DNA from: Synechococcus sp. UW105
GTDB taxonomy: Bacteria > Cyanobacteriota > Cyanobacteriia > PCC-6307 > Cyanobiaceae
DNA length: 64,000 nt
Assembly (NCBI RefSeq): GCF_900473935.1
Contig: NZ_UCNN01000019.1
Location: 62,001 to 126,000 of the forward strand
Direction: 5' to 3'
The position numbers and the translations under genes are program-made. Below are positions 19,591 through 27,390 of the stretch, in pieces. The stretch's first letter is position 1. The number at the start of each line of letters is the position of its first letter. The notes under the pieces are model-generated. The model had not been told where the DNA came from. It did not search any database and worked only from the letters and a program-made list of their open reading frames with translations.

Positions 19591-20654
19591 TGCTTCGCCC
19601 TGACGATCGGGTCGTGCTGCTTCAGCACGGAGGTCTCGGCTCTCTCACTGGAAAAACCGGTTTAGCGATGCTGCGTCATCGGCATGGCCCGATCGTTGCA
19701 GTGATCGATCCTGACTACGCCGGCTCAAATCTTGAAGCGATCACGGGTATTGCTCGGTCTGTGCCTGTCGTGGCCGACCTTGGCGAGGCCATGGCCTTTG
19801 GCCCGGAGGTTGCCGTGGTGGGGCTTGCTCCCTCGGGCGGTCAACTGCCGGAGCCATTACGTCGGGATGCTCTGGCGGCGCTGCAGTCTGGTCTTTCTCT
19901 GGCAAGTGGTTTGCACACGCGCCTTGGAGATGATCCGGTTTTTAATGCTGCTTGTCAGGACGGACGTTGGATCTGGGATCTTCGTCAGGAGCCTGTCGAT
20001 CTGACGGTGGCCCAGGCTCGGGCTGCGTCTCTGCCCTGTCAGAGGATCTTGGCTGTGGGCACCGACATGGCAGTGGGCAAGATGAGCGCTTGCCTCGCCG
20101 TTCGTGATGCGGCCAAGCGTGAGGGCGTCAGTTGTCGTTTTGTCGGCACCGGTCAGGCCGGCATCCTGATCAGTGGACGGGGTGTGGCCCTTGATGCTGT
20201 GCGGGTGGATTACGCCGCCGGTGCGGTTGAGTCAGCTGTGATTGCAGAAGCTGAGGGGCTGACCTCCGACGACATGCTGCTGGTGGAAGGGCAGGGATCT
20301 CTCTGCCATCCCGGATCCACCGCCACCCTGCCGCTGCTGCGGGGCAGTCAGCCCACTGGGTTGCTGTTGGTGCATCGGGCTGCACAGGCCACGATTTCTC
20401 GCCTACCGCAGGTGCCTTTGCCGCCGCTCTCAGAGCTGGTTCAGCTCTACGAAGCTTTGGCTGCGATCGCACGGCCTGCTGGAGCGAGCCCTGCCGTCAA
20501 GGTGCGGGCCGTGGCGCTGAACACTGCGCATCTCGACGATGACGATGCCAACAGGTGGTTAACCGCAACGGAAAATGAATTGAATCTTCCCTGCGTGGAT
20601 CCGATTCGCCATGGCGCAGAAACACTGCTGAAAGCATTGAGAATCCAGTTTTGA
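19590..20654 (+). CDS. DUF1611 family protein (DgcN-like)
   Basis: A 354-residue DUF1611 protein: an N-terminal Rossmann-like domain (PIVAVIDPDYAG, VVGLAPSGGQLP) and a C-terminal P-loop-like domain with GTDMAVGKMS (residues 157-166), LVEGQGSLCHPG and NTAHLDDDDA. In marine Proteobacteria a DUF1611 protein, DgcN, N-acetylates D-glutamate before racemisation by DgcA. The immediate upstream gene here is a DgcA-type enzyme, with overlapping stop and start, so the same route is likely but not proven. The gene ends just before tRNA-His on the opposite strand. Confidence 0.85.
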   Translation: MLRPDDRVVLLQHGGLGSLTGKTGLAMLRHRHGPIVAVIDPDYAGSNLEAITGIARSVPVVADLGEAMAFGPEVAVVGLAPSGGQLPEPLRRDALAALQSGLSLASGLHTRLGDDPVFNAACQDGRWIWDLRQEPVDLTVAQARAASLPCQRILAVGTDMAVGKMSACLAVRDAAKREGVSCRFVGTGQAGILISGRGVALDAVRVDYAAGAVESAVIAEAEGLTSDDMLLVEGQGSLCHPGSTATLPLLRGSQPTGLLLVHRAAQATISRLPQVPLPPLSELVQLYEALAAIARPAGASPAVKVRAVALNTAHLDDDDANRWLTATENELNLPCVDPIRHGAETLLKALRIQF

Positions 20655-20675
20655 CGCAGGATCTCGAATGAAAAG

Positions 20676-20749
20676 GGCGAGCGAGGGGATTCGAACCCCC
20701 GAATAGCGGCGCCACAAGCCGCTGCCTTAACCACTTGGCGACGCCCGCC
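20676..20749 (-). tRNA. tRNA-His (anticodon GTG)
   Basis: The cloverleaf folds with acceptor GCGGGCG/CGCTCGC (one G-U), a T-arm with TTCGAAT, and an anticodon loop TTGTGGC giving GTG. The base before the acceptor is G and the discriminator is C, the extra G-1:C73 pair that marks tRNA-His. CCA is not encoded. It is antisense to the run of genes on either side. Confidence 0.96.
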
Positions 20750-20818
20750 GCGTCGACCAGAATCTACCAACTCGCCTCCAGTCCCCTGCGTACGGCTTTC
20801 TCAAGCTCAGGCCAATGG

Positions 20819-21220
20819 TTGACCGGTCGGTTGACGCTGGGATTGGCCTTGCTTGGATCGGGCGTTGCTTTGCTGGTGACGAATCCGACCATGGAGGACT
20901 ATCAGACCCATGCCGGCGAGGAGCTGGTGGAGTTGGCGACAGAAGAGATCTGCGGCCAAAACGGCATGCCCATCTTGATGCAGTTGTGGGTCAAGGATTG
21001 TCCGGGGTTGATTGCTAGCCAGCAGTCCAGTCTGGCGGCGCTTTCAGGGCAATTCACCACGCGCCTCAACCTCGGTTTGTTGAGCGTTTTCACCACTGAA
21101 GTGGGCGGGCAGAAGTTGCTGCCTGCCTTGCGGCTTCCGCGTTACCAGGTCACCACGGTGGGGGTGGCGGGGCATTTCCTCACGGTGAACTCACGATCGG
21201 AGCAGGCTGATCTGAAGTGA
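20819..21220 (+). CDS. DUF4359 domain protein
   Basis: A cyanobacterial protein of unknown function: one N-terminal membrane segment (TLGLALLGSGVALLVTNP), then TMEDYQTHAGEELVELATEE, two cysteines (EICGQ, DCPG), and a C-terminal beta-rich part with VTTVGVAGHFLTV. This order matches DUF4359. The in-frame ATG at 20735 lies inside the tRNA-His gene on the other strand, so a TTG at 20819 just before the membrane segment is preferred; nearby TTGs at 20831-20849 are alternatives. It overlaps the next gene by GTGA. Confidence 0.7.
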   Translation: MTGRLTLGLALLGSGVALLVTNPTMEDYQTHAGEELVELATEEICGQNGMPILMQLWVKDCPGLIASQQSSLAALSGQFTTRLNLGLLSVFTTEVGGQKLLPALRLPRYQVTTVGVAGHFLTVNSRSEQADLK

Positions 21221-22500
21221 GCACTGTTGCTTCGGGCCAGGTGCTGGGCTGGGCCCCCCGTGGGTTGATTGAACTCCAAGACGGACAGGCTCCGCTTCCG
21301 CCTGCCGGTGTGGATGGTCTCGTGGCAGTAGCGCTCAGCTGGCGCAATGGTGCCCTCCACGGCATCAGTCCGGTGGAGGGGAACCATCCTGTGCCGCAAC
21401 GCCTCCTTCTGCCCAGGTTGGTCGAGCCCCACGCCCATCTCGACAAGGCTTTTAGCTGGAGCCAGGCGCCGAACCTAGGCGGTACTTACTCCGGTGCCTT
21501 AGAAGCCAATTTGCACGAGCATCACGCACGTACTCAGGTGCAGGTGCGAGAGCGTGCGGAGCGTGCCCTCGCCCTGGCCTTTCGACAGGGCTTGCGCGCG
21601 ATCCGTAGCCATGTGGACAGTGTTGGCCCAGGTGCTGCTTGCAGCTGGGAGGCCTTGCTGGATGCTCAGCGTTGCTGGCGAGAGCGGATCAGCTTGCAGC
21701 TGGTGGCTTTGGGGCCGATTGAGCATTGGTCCACAGCGGATGGACAGGCCCTGGCGCGGCGCGTGTCTGCTGCCGGTGGACTGCTGGGGGGTGTCCTCGT
21801 TCCTCCCTGTTCCGGTGGTGCCATTCGTAAGGCATTGGTTCAGTTGCTGCGGCTGGCCGATCAATTGGGCTGTGGAATTGATCTGCACATCGACGAATCC
21901 CAGACGGGGCCTGCTGAAGGTCTGATTCAGTTGTTGCGGGCGCTCGATCAGGCTCCCGTCCAGGTGCCGATCACCTGCAGCCATGCCAGCAGCCTGTCTT
22001 TACTGCCTGATCGTCGGCTGCAGCGCCTGATCGCACGGATGGCCCATCACCGCCTACAGGTGATCGCGCTGCCAATCACCAATGCCTGGCTGTTGGGGCG
22101 TCGTGAGGGGAAGTCTCCGCTTGTGCGTCCACAAGCACCGATTCGGCAGCTGCAGCGCGGCGGTGTGAGGGTGGCTGTGGGGGCAGACAACGTTCAAGAT
22201 CCTTGGTTCCCAGGCGGCAATTTCGATCCTTTGGCTTTGATGGCGCAGGTGTTGCCGCTAGCCCAGCTGGCGCCGTGGGAAAGGTTGGGCTTGATGCCCT
22301 TCACCACGGAAGCGGCTCGGGTGCTTGCATTGTCCTGGGATGGCACGTTGCGAGTGGGAGCCCCTGCGGATCTGCTGATCCTCAAGGCGGCTTCATGGGT
22401 TGAGGCTCTGGCGCAGCCGCCCGCGCGTGAATTGGTCGTGGCTGGTGTGCCGCTGCCCTCCTCCGGCAGTGCTCAAATCCTCCACACTGAACGTCCCTAA
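21217..22500 (+). CDS. Amidohydrolase, cytosine deaminase-like
   Basis: A 427-residue metal-dependent hydrolase of the CodA-like branch. Metal-site residues are intact: H72-x-H74 in PHAHLDKAF, H224 in DLHIDE, H256 in CSHASS and D324 in GADNVQDPW; the last motif and the GGNFDPL that follows are typical of cytosine deaminase and its relatives. The substrate could be cytosine, a related amidine, or a cyclic amide, and cannot be fixed by sequence alone. The start is a GTG overlapping the DUF4359 stop by 4 bp; the FAD-linked oxidase begins 11 bp after the stop. Confidence 0.85.
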   Translation: MSTVASGQVLGWAPRGLIELQDGQAPLPPAGVDGLVAVALSWRNGALHGISPVEGNHPVPQRLLLPRLVEPHAHLDKAFSWSQAPNLGGTYSGALEANLHEHHARTQVQVRERAERALALAFRQGLRAIRSHVDSVGPGAACSWEALLDAQRCWRERISLQLVALGPIEHWSTADGQALARRVSAAGGLLGGVLVPPCSGGAIRKALVQLLRLADQLGCGIDLHIDESQTGPAEGLIQLLRALDQAPVQVPITCSHASSLSLLPDRRLQRLIARMAHHRLQVIALPITNAWLLGRREGKSPLVRPQAPIRQLQRGGVRVAVGADNVQDPWFPGGNFDPLALMAQVLPLAQLAPWERLGLMPFTTEAARVLALSWDGTLRVGAPADLLILKAASWVEALAQPPARELVVAGVPLPSSGSAQILHTERP

Positions 22501-22511
22501 ACGTTTGGATC

Positions 22512-23858
22512 ATGGATTGCTCCTCTCAGGCGCTTCTGGCGGTCCGGGAGGCGTTGACGGTGGTGGAAGAGCTGGAGCTGCTTACCTTGCCGTCGGATCT
22601 AGAGCGTTACTCCCGTGATGCTCACGATTATTCGCCGGTTCTGGTGAAGCGTTTCCACGGTTGTCGGGCCCAGCTGGTCGTTCGTCCCCATTCGGTCGCC
22701 GCTGTCGCCGCTGTGGCCGGAGCCTGTTTCCAGGCCGGAGTTCCGCTCACTCTGCGCGGATCGGGAACAGGTAATTACGGACAGTGCGTTCCACTCGATG
22801 GAGGCGTTGTGATGCTGATGACCGAGCTGCGGGCGCTACGCAGGATCGATCACCACTCCGGTGTGGTGGAAGTGGAGAGCGGTTGTTTACTCAAAGATCT
22901 CGACCGTGAACTGGCACCCCATGGTCGTCAACTGAGGCTGATGCCCAGTACGTGGCGCAGTGCCAGCGTCGGCGGGTTCATCGCCGGCGGGTCTGGGGGG
23001 ATCGGCTCGGTGCGCTGGGGATTCCTGCGCGATCCAGGCCACCTGCTGGGCCTTGAAGTGGTGACGATGGAGGCAGAACCTCGCATCCTCCATCTCAATG
23101 CCGCTGATGCTGAGGCGCTGAACCACGCCTATGGCACCAATGGAATTATCACGGCACTGACCCTGACGACAGCTCCGCGGGTGGCTTGGCAGGAGGTGTG
23201 CATTGATGTCGACGACTGGGGTGACGCGGTGGCGTTGGCTCTGCGCTGTCAGCAGGCGGCTGTTGATTTGCACCTGTGCACAGTGCTGGATCAGGCGATT
23301 GTGGATGCTCTTCCCCCCTGGACTGGTGTGCCGCAGGGGGGGCATCGTCTGCTGATGCTGGTGAGTCCTGATGGGGTGAGCACGTTGCAGTGTCTGGCGC
23401 AGGCCTACGGGGCTCGCTTTTGTTGCCTCGGTGAGGAGGAGGCACATCGCGGCAACGGCCTACGGGAGCTGAGTTGGAACCACACCACCCTGCACATGCG
23501 TCAGCAGGACCCGAGTTGGACCTATCTGCAGATGTTGCTGCCCCAGCCAGAATCGGTGGCGATGGATGCCTTGTCGGCCCGTTGGGGTGATCACCTGCTC
23601 TGGCACCTAGAGGGGGTCCGTCAAGCCGGTACGTCTCGATTGGCGGGTCTGCCTCTGGTGCGTTGGCGTGGAGAGGAGGATCTAGACCGTTTGATCAACG
23701 CCTGCCGGGAGCTTGGTGCTGTGGTCTTCAATCCCCATGTCATCACCGTTGAAGACGGCGGCTTGGGGATTGTCGATGGTGATCAGGTGGCGGCCAAAGG
23801 TCGCCATGATCCCAGCGGCCTCCTTAACCCAGGCAAGCTCAAGGGATGGGTGGGCTGA
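22512..23858 (+). CDS. FAD-linked oxidase (GlcD/VAO type)
   Basis: A 448-residue flavoprotein of the vanillyl-alcohol-oxidase fold. The PP-loop for FAD is TLRGSGTGNYGQCVPLDGG (residues ~77-95), followed by VEVESGCLLKDLDREL and SVGGFIAGGSGGIGSVRWG. The C-terminal cap ends with HDPSGLLNPGKL, the usual closing motif of glycolate-oxidase-like subunits. Relatives oxidise 2-hydroxy acids or D-amino-acid-derived substrates; the substrate here is unknown. It is the last gene of the operon and its stop lies 9 bp from the convergent pentapeptide gene. Confidence 0.88.
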   Translation: MDCSSQALLAVREALTVVEELELLTLPSDLERYSRDAHDYSPVLVKRFHGCRAQLVVRPHSVAAVAAVAGACFQAGVPLTLRGSGTGNYGQCVPLDGGVVMLMTELRALRRIDHHSGVVEVESGCLLKDLDRELAPHGRQLRLMPSTWRSASVGGFIAGGSGGIGSVRWGFLRDPGHLLGLEVVTMEAEPRILHLNAADAEALNHAYGTNGIITALTLTTAPRVAWQEVCIDVDDWGDAVALALRCQQAAVDLHLCTVLDQAIVDALPPWTGVPQGGHRLLMLVSPDGVSTLQCLAQAYGARFCCLGEEEAHRGNGLRELSWNHTTLHMRQQDPSWTYLQMLLPQPESVAMDALSARWGDHLLWHLEGVRQAGTSRLAGLPLVRWRGEEDLDRLINACRELGAVVFNPHVITVEDGGLGIVDGDQVAAKGRHDPSGLLNPGKLKGWVG

Positions 23859-23867
23859 GCCGGGGCA

Positions 23868-24431
23868 TCAGCATTCCAAGCTGTCGCGTGTGGCCATTCC
23901 AGTGGTGGGGTTCACCCCTTCGGCATCTCGGCAAAGGCGCACCACATCATCGCGATCGAGCAGAGCATCGCTGAAATCAGCTCCTTCAATGCTTGCTCCA
24001 GCAAAACTGCTGCCGGAGGCGATCACACCATTGAGCAGGGCATTGGTGAGGTTGGTGCCGGTGAAGTCGGCACGATCCATCAGCACATCGGATAGGTCAG
24101 CATCGCTGAAATCGGCATCCGAGAATGAGCCTTGCGTGAAGATCGCCCCGTGTAGATCTGCTCCGGAGAAGTTGGCTCCCCGAGCAGTCGCACCAGCGAA
24201 CGAGGTGTTGGTCAATGTCTGTCCGTGGAAATCCACCTCGCTCTGATTGGTGAGTGTGTAGTCAACTCGTTCTTGGAAGAGAGCTTTGTCCTGCATGCCA
24301 ACGCCTGCTGCGGTGTCCAAGGCGGCTGCAGGGTTGGCACCAAGCCAGCTTCCGATCAGAACTAAGAGGCTGCAGAACAAACTGGTGAATCTGCGCTTCG
24401 CGGAAGGGCCTTCCAGGCGATTAGCTGCCAT
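23868..24431 (-). CDS. Exported pentapeptide repeat protein
   Basis: A 187-residue protein with a signal peptide (basic KRRF, a hydrophobic LFCSLLVLIGSWLG core, cleavage near NPAAA) and about 60 residues of pentapeptide repeats of A(D/N)LXX type (GANFSGADLHGAIF, SDADFSDADLSDVL, ADFTGTNLTNALL). It should form a right-handed beta-helix rod in the lumen or periplasm; thylakoid lumen proteins of this kind are known in cyanobacteria. Two Met codons upstream could lengthen the protein; the one used gives a standard signal. A Cys pair near the C-terminus (LCRDAEG, LEC) may form a disulfide. Confidence 0.85.
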   Translation of the reverse strand: MAANRLEGPSAKRRFTSLFCSLLVLIGSWLGANPAAALDTAAGVGMQDKALFQERVDYTLTNQSEVDFHGQTLTNTSFAGATARGANFSGADLHGAIFTQGSFSDADFSDADLSDVLMDRADFTGTNLTNALLNGVIASGSSFAGASIEGADFSDALLDRDDVVRLCRDAEGVNPTTGMATRDSLEC

Positions 24432-24537
24432 GACATCGGATGTGCTGGTGAGATCACTTTGCATCGCTTCTGTGGTCTGTTGCCTAGCCAAGACGCTTCT
24501 GGGATGGATCGCCTCGACAACTGGCCTATGGGGTGGC

Positions 24538-24565
24538 TTGCAGATTCAACATCGCTGATTACTTT
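24538..24565 (+). promoter_or_regulatory. Possible promoter of the Yfr2-type RNA
   Basis: A TTGCAG hexamer and a TACTTT hexamer (TA-x3-T form) 16 bp apart place a start near 24572. Both boxes are weak matches to the sigma-70 consensus; the call rests on their spacing and on the RNA that follows. Confidence 0.4.
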
Positions 24566-24571
24566 TAACAG

Positions 24572-24660
24572 GTGAGGAGTTGAGCTCTTCCGTGGAGTGG
24601 AAACAAGGAAACACGCCCACTTGAGTTCACAAAAAGCCCTGCCTTCGGCGGGGCTTTTTT
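24572..24660 (+). ncRNA. yfr2: Yfr2-family small RNA
   Basis: About 89 nt with the marks of the cyanobacterial Yfr2 family. A stem of GAGCTC (24582-24587) with GAGTTC (24623-24628), and above it GTGG with CCAC, presents a loop holding two GGAAACA motifs (24599-24605 and 24607-24613). It ends in an intrinsic terminator, AGCCCTGCC/GGCGGGGCT with a 3-base loop and TTTTTT. Yfr2 RNAs are abundant in picocyanobacteria; their role is not settled. The 5' end carries GTGAGGAG, complementary to a repeated motif of the RNA candidate facing it. It is divergent from the pentapeptide gene. Confidence 0.78.
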
Positions 24661-24693
24661 GTTGCCTTTTGATCCTTTGTTGGATCAAGCCAC

Positions 24694-24764
24694 AAAAAAG
24701 GGGCCTGACGGCCCCCTGGGTGGTGTGAGGAGATCAACTTCGTGTGAGGAGAGTTGATCCACCA
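24694..24764 (-). ncRNA. Yfr1-like small RNA candidate, downstream of folC
   Basis: Read on the minus strand: stem GATCAACT/AGTTGATC (8 perfect bp), a 12-nt loop CTCCTCACACGA, a linker TCCTCACACCACCCA, then terminator GGGGCC-GTCA-GGCCCC and TTTTTT. This is the layout of Yfr1: a hairpin, an unpaired CTCCTCACACC-type segment and a terminator hairpin. Here the motif is doubled, once in the loop and once in the linker. The known Yfr1 gene of picocyanobacteria lies near guaB/trxA, which are not here, so this would be an extra locus. The 5' end is undefined; it could be an independent RNA or be cut from the folC 3' UTR, whose stop lies ~50 bp upstream. Confidence 0.55.
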
Positions 24765-24814
24765 CAGTGGTAGCCCGTTTTGCCAGAGTTTGGTGTTGCT
24801 TTTACTTCGAGTTA

Positions 24815-26071
24815 TCAATTCATTGATGTTCGGCTTGGAGCGAGGCGGCCTTCGTTGATCAGCGCACCCAGCAGATAAAGCGACCCTGCGATGACGGGAT
24901 CAGCCTTCGGCCATCCTTGCTGTTCCAGTCTTTCAAGCACTTTGACAACCGCCTGACTCGAGTCGGGGTTGTTGGGTTGCTCCGGAAGCTCCAGCAGTTG
25001 ACCGGACCAGGTTGGAGTGTCCCTGATCAGCATTGCCCGGGTCCAGCTGCGGTGCCCTGGGACCGGCAGGATCCATGCCTGGTCCTGGGGATGCAGCAAT
25101 GCTCTGAGCATGGCCGGCGCCTGCTTATGCGATTGGATGGCCAGGATCCAAGTGATGCCCTCCTGAGCATGGGGCCAGTGGTGGCGTTCTTGGCTGAGCG
25201 CTTCCGCTGCAGGGGGGTTATGGGCGCCATCGATCAGCACTGCATGGTTGCGCCAGGTCATGGCTTGCAGTCGTCCTGGCCAGTGAGCCGTGGCCAACCC
25301 GTTGCGAATACTGGCGTGATCGAGTTCCCATCCCATGGCCTGGATCTGCTCCAGCACAGCTTTGGCGACGGCCGCATTGCTGCGCTGGACGTGGCCATCC
25401 AGACCAAGGATCCAGTCGCTGCTCAGGGGGGCCACCCAGGACAGCGTTGCTCCGATCTGGGTGCATCGTTGTTGGAGTACGGCGGCGACCTCTGGAGGTT
25501 GGTCTGCGCTGATTACGATGGCGCCCGTTTGGATTGCAGCGGCTTTCTCCTCCGCGATTGCCGTAAGGGTGCCTCCGAGATGTTCACAGTGGTCGAGGCC
25601 GATGGAGGCCACCGCCAGCAAAGGGCGATGCGGATGGGCGGTGGTGGCATCGAGACGCCCACCTAATCCCGCCTCCAGCACCAGCCAGTTGACTTTCTCC
25701 GCCGCGAAGTGCATGAGAGCTGCCGTGATCAGCAGTTCAAAAGGGGTGAGCGCCTCAGCCTTCGTCAGCGGCTGCAGAGCCACCAACTCCTCCCTTAGGC
25801 GGCTGTGGCTGATCTGCTGGTGATCGACCCGGATCCGCTCCGTCCAATCCACCAGATGGGGCGATGTCGTCAGACCGGTGCGGATTCCTGCTGCTACTAG
25901 GCCGCTATGCACAAAGGTGGCAATGGAACCCTTGCCGTTGGTGCCGATGACCTGAACCGCTGGGATTGAGCCACAGGGCTGGTTCAGAGTCTTCAGAGCC
26001 CGGACCATGCGATCGAGGCAAAGGTCCATGCCTCGCTGCTCAAATGGGGGCAGCAGATCGCTGAAGGTCAC
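24815..26071 (-). CDS. folC: Dihydrofolate / folylpolyglutamate synthase
   Basis: Adds L-glutamate to dihydropteroate and folates. Mur-ligase features are VIGTNGKGSIATFV for ATP binding (residues ~42-55), TTSPHLVDWTERI, EAGLGGRLDATTA, SIGLDHCEHLGGT and, in the C-terminal domain, LIDGAHNPPAAEAL. At 418 residues it is full length. It overlaps argD by 4 bp (ATGA), so the two are translationally coupled. A terminator with a T-run lies ~100 bp downstream, at the end of the Yfr1-like candidate. Confidence 0.96.
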   Translation of the reverse strand: MTFSDLLPPFEQRGMDLCLDRMVRALKTLNQPCGSIPAVQVIGTNGKGSIATFVHSGLVAAGIRTGLTTSPHLVDWTERIRVDHQQISHSRLREELVALQPLTKAEALTPFELLITAALMHFAAEKVNWLVLEAGLGGRLDATTAHPHRPLLAVASIGLDHCEHLGGTLTAIAEEKAAAIQTGAIVISADQPPEVAAVLQQRCTQIGATLSWVAPLSSDWILGLDGHVQRSNAAVAKAVLEQIQAMGWELDHASIRNGLATAHWPGRLQAMTWRNHAVLIDGAHNPPAAEALSQERHHWPHAQEGITWILAIQSHKQAPAMLRALLHPQDQAWILPVPGHRSWTRAMLIRDTPTWSGQLLELPEQPNNPDSSQAVVKVLERLEQQGWPKADPVIAGSLYLLGALINEGRLAPSRTSMN

Positions 26072-27252
26072 GCGCTCAGTGTCGCCAGTGTTGCGTCAAG
26101 TCGCGCCAGCAAGGTGTTGACCTCGCGTTTGGAGATCACAAGGGCGGGAACCATCCGGACCACCTTGGGCCCCGCCGGCACCAGTAAAAGGCGCTGCTCA
26201 ATCGCGTGTTTCACGACGTCAATCGCAGCGAGATCAGCATCATCACGAAGCACTAAGCCCTGCAGCAGTCCCCAGCCACGGACGCCTTGCAGCAGCTTGG
26301 GGTAGCGCTGTACCAAGCTGTTGAGGCCGCGATCAAGTTGATCACTGCGTTGTTGCACGTTGTGGATCAGATTGCGTCGTTGGAGTTCGCGGGCCACGGT
26401 CAGTCCGGCGCGGCAGGCGAAAGGGTTGCCCCCAAAGGTGCTGGCGTGATCCCCCGGCACGAAATGGTCGGCATGCTTTTTGACGAGCAAGGCTCCGATG
26501 GCATGGCCGCCTCCCAATCCCTTCGCAAGGGTGAAGGCGTCGGGCTCCACGCCCAGACGTTCGTAGCCCCAGAGAGTGCCGCATCGCCCCATCCCCACCT
26601 GGACTTCATCGAAGATCAGCAGGATGTTGCGGGCGCTGCAGTGTTCACGGATCGCCTCAAAGACCGCTGGATCGCCAGGATGCACTCCTCCTTCTCCCTG
26701 CAGCGGTTCGATCAATACAGCCGCGACCCTTGGTCCGTACGCCTCCATGCGGTTGAGCAGGCTCTCAAAAGAGGCGAGATCGTTGTAGGTGAAGGTCTCA
26801 AACCCTTCCACCATTGGCTCAAATCCCTTGTGGTAATTGGGTTGGCCAGTCGCGCTGACGGCGGCGAGGGTCCGTCCATGAAAGCTTGCCCTAGCGGTGA
26901 GGATCACCGGACGCTCAATCTTGCGCACCGTGTGGCCGTGCTTGCGGGCCAGTTTGATGGCGGCCTCATTCGCTTCTGCGCCGGAATTGCAGAAGAACAC
27001 GCTGTCGGCGCAGCTGTGGTGGACAAGCCAGCTGGCGAGTTCGATCTGCTCAGGGATCGCATAGAGATTCGACACGTGCTGAAGGCGCCGAAGCTGCCTT
27101 GTGAGGGCATGGCGCATCGCCCGGTCGCTATGGCCGAGGGTGCAGGTTGCAATGCCTGCGACGGCATCCAGATAGCGGTTGCCGCAGTCGTCATTCACCC
27201 AACAGCCCTTGCCTCGGGTGAGGGTGAGTGGGAACCGTCCGTAGGTCCCCAT
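26068..27252 (-). CDS. argD: Acetylornithine aminotransferase
   Basis: A PLP enzyme of arginine synthesis that makes N-acetylornithine. Hallmarks are FCNSGAEANEAAIKLAR, ASFHGRTLAAVSATGQ, IFDEVQVGMGRCGTLW and the Schiff-base lysine in FTLAKGLGGGHAIGALL. The frame opens 27 codons further upstream, but those codons are a translated tRNA-Leu gene; MGTYGRFPLTLTRGKG is the right start. It lies just downstream of tRNA-Leu and overlaps folC by 4 bp. Confidence 0.96.
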   Translation of the reverse strand: MGTYGRFPLTLTRGKGCWVNDDCGNRYLDAVAGIATCTLGHSDRAMRHALTRQLRRLQHVSNLYAIPEQIELASWLVHHSCADSVFFCNSGAEANEAAIKLARKHGHTVRKIERPVILTARASFHGRTLAAVSATGQPNYHKGFEPMVEGFETFTYNDLASFESLLNRMEAYGPRVAAVLIEPLQGEGGVHPGDPAVFEAIREHCSARNILLIFDEVQVGMGRCGTLWGYERLGVEPDAFTLAKGLGGGHAIGALLVKKHADHFVPGDHASTFGGNPFACRAGLTVARELQRRNLIHNVQQRSDQLDRGLNSLVQRYPKLLQGVRGWGLLQGLVLRDDADLAAIDVVKHAIEQRLLLVPAGPKVVRMVPALVISKREVNTLLARLDATLATLSA

Positions 27253-27265
27253 AACAGCTGAGGGA

Positions 27266-27348
27266 TGGGAGCCGGGGGACTTGAACCCCCAAGACCAGTG
27301 GCCGGCTGATTTTGAGTCAGCTGCGTCTACCAATTCCGCCAGGCTCCC
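27266..27348 (-). tRNA. tRNA-Leu (anticodon CAA)
   Basis: An 83-nt type II tRNA: acceptor GGGAGCC/GGCTCCC with discriminator A, a long variable arm, T-stem GGGGG/CCCCC, and anticodon stem GCTGA/TCAGC around CTCAAAA, which gives CAA. CCA is not encoded. It lies between murA and argD, all on the minus strand. Confidence 0.96.
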
Positions 27349-27390
27349 GCGGATTCAAATGTTATGCGACATCCTGCAGGCTTGAAAGGC

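Noticed and set aside
20735-20818. ATG start for the DUF4359 gene
   Set aside because: It lies within tRNA-His on the other strand; the family sequence starts with the membrane segment further downstream.
27253-27333. Longer N-terminus for ArgD
   Set aside because: The 27 extra codons are the sense translation of the tRNA-Leu(CAA) gene; the conserved protein begins at MGTYGRFPL.
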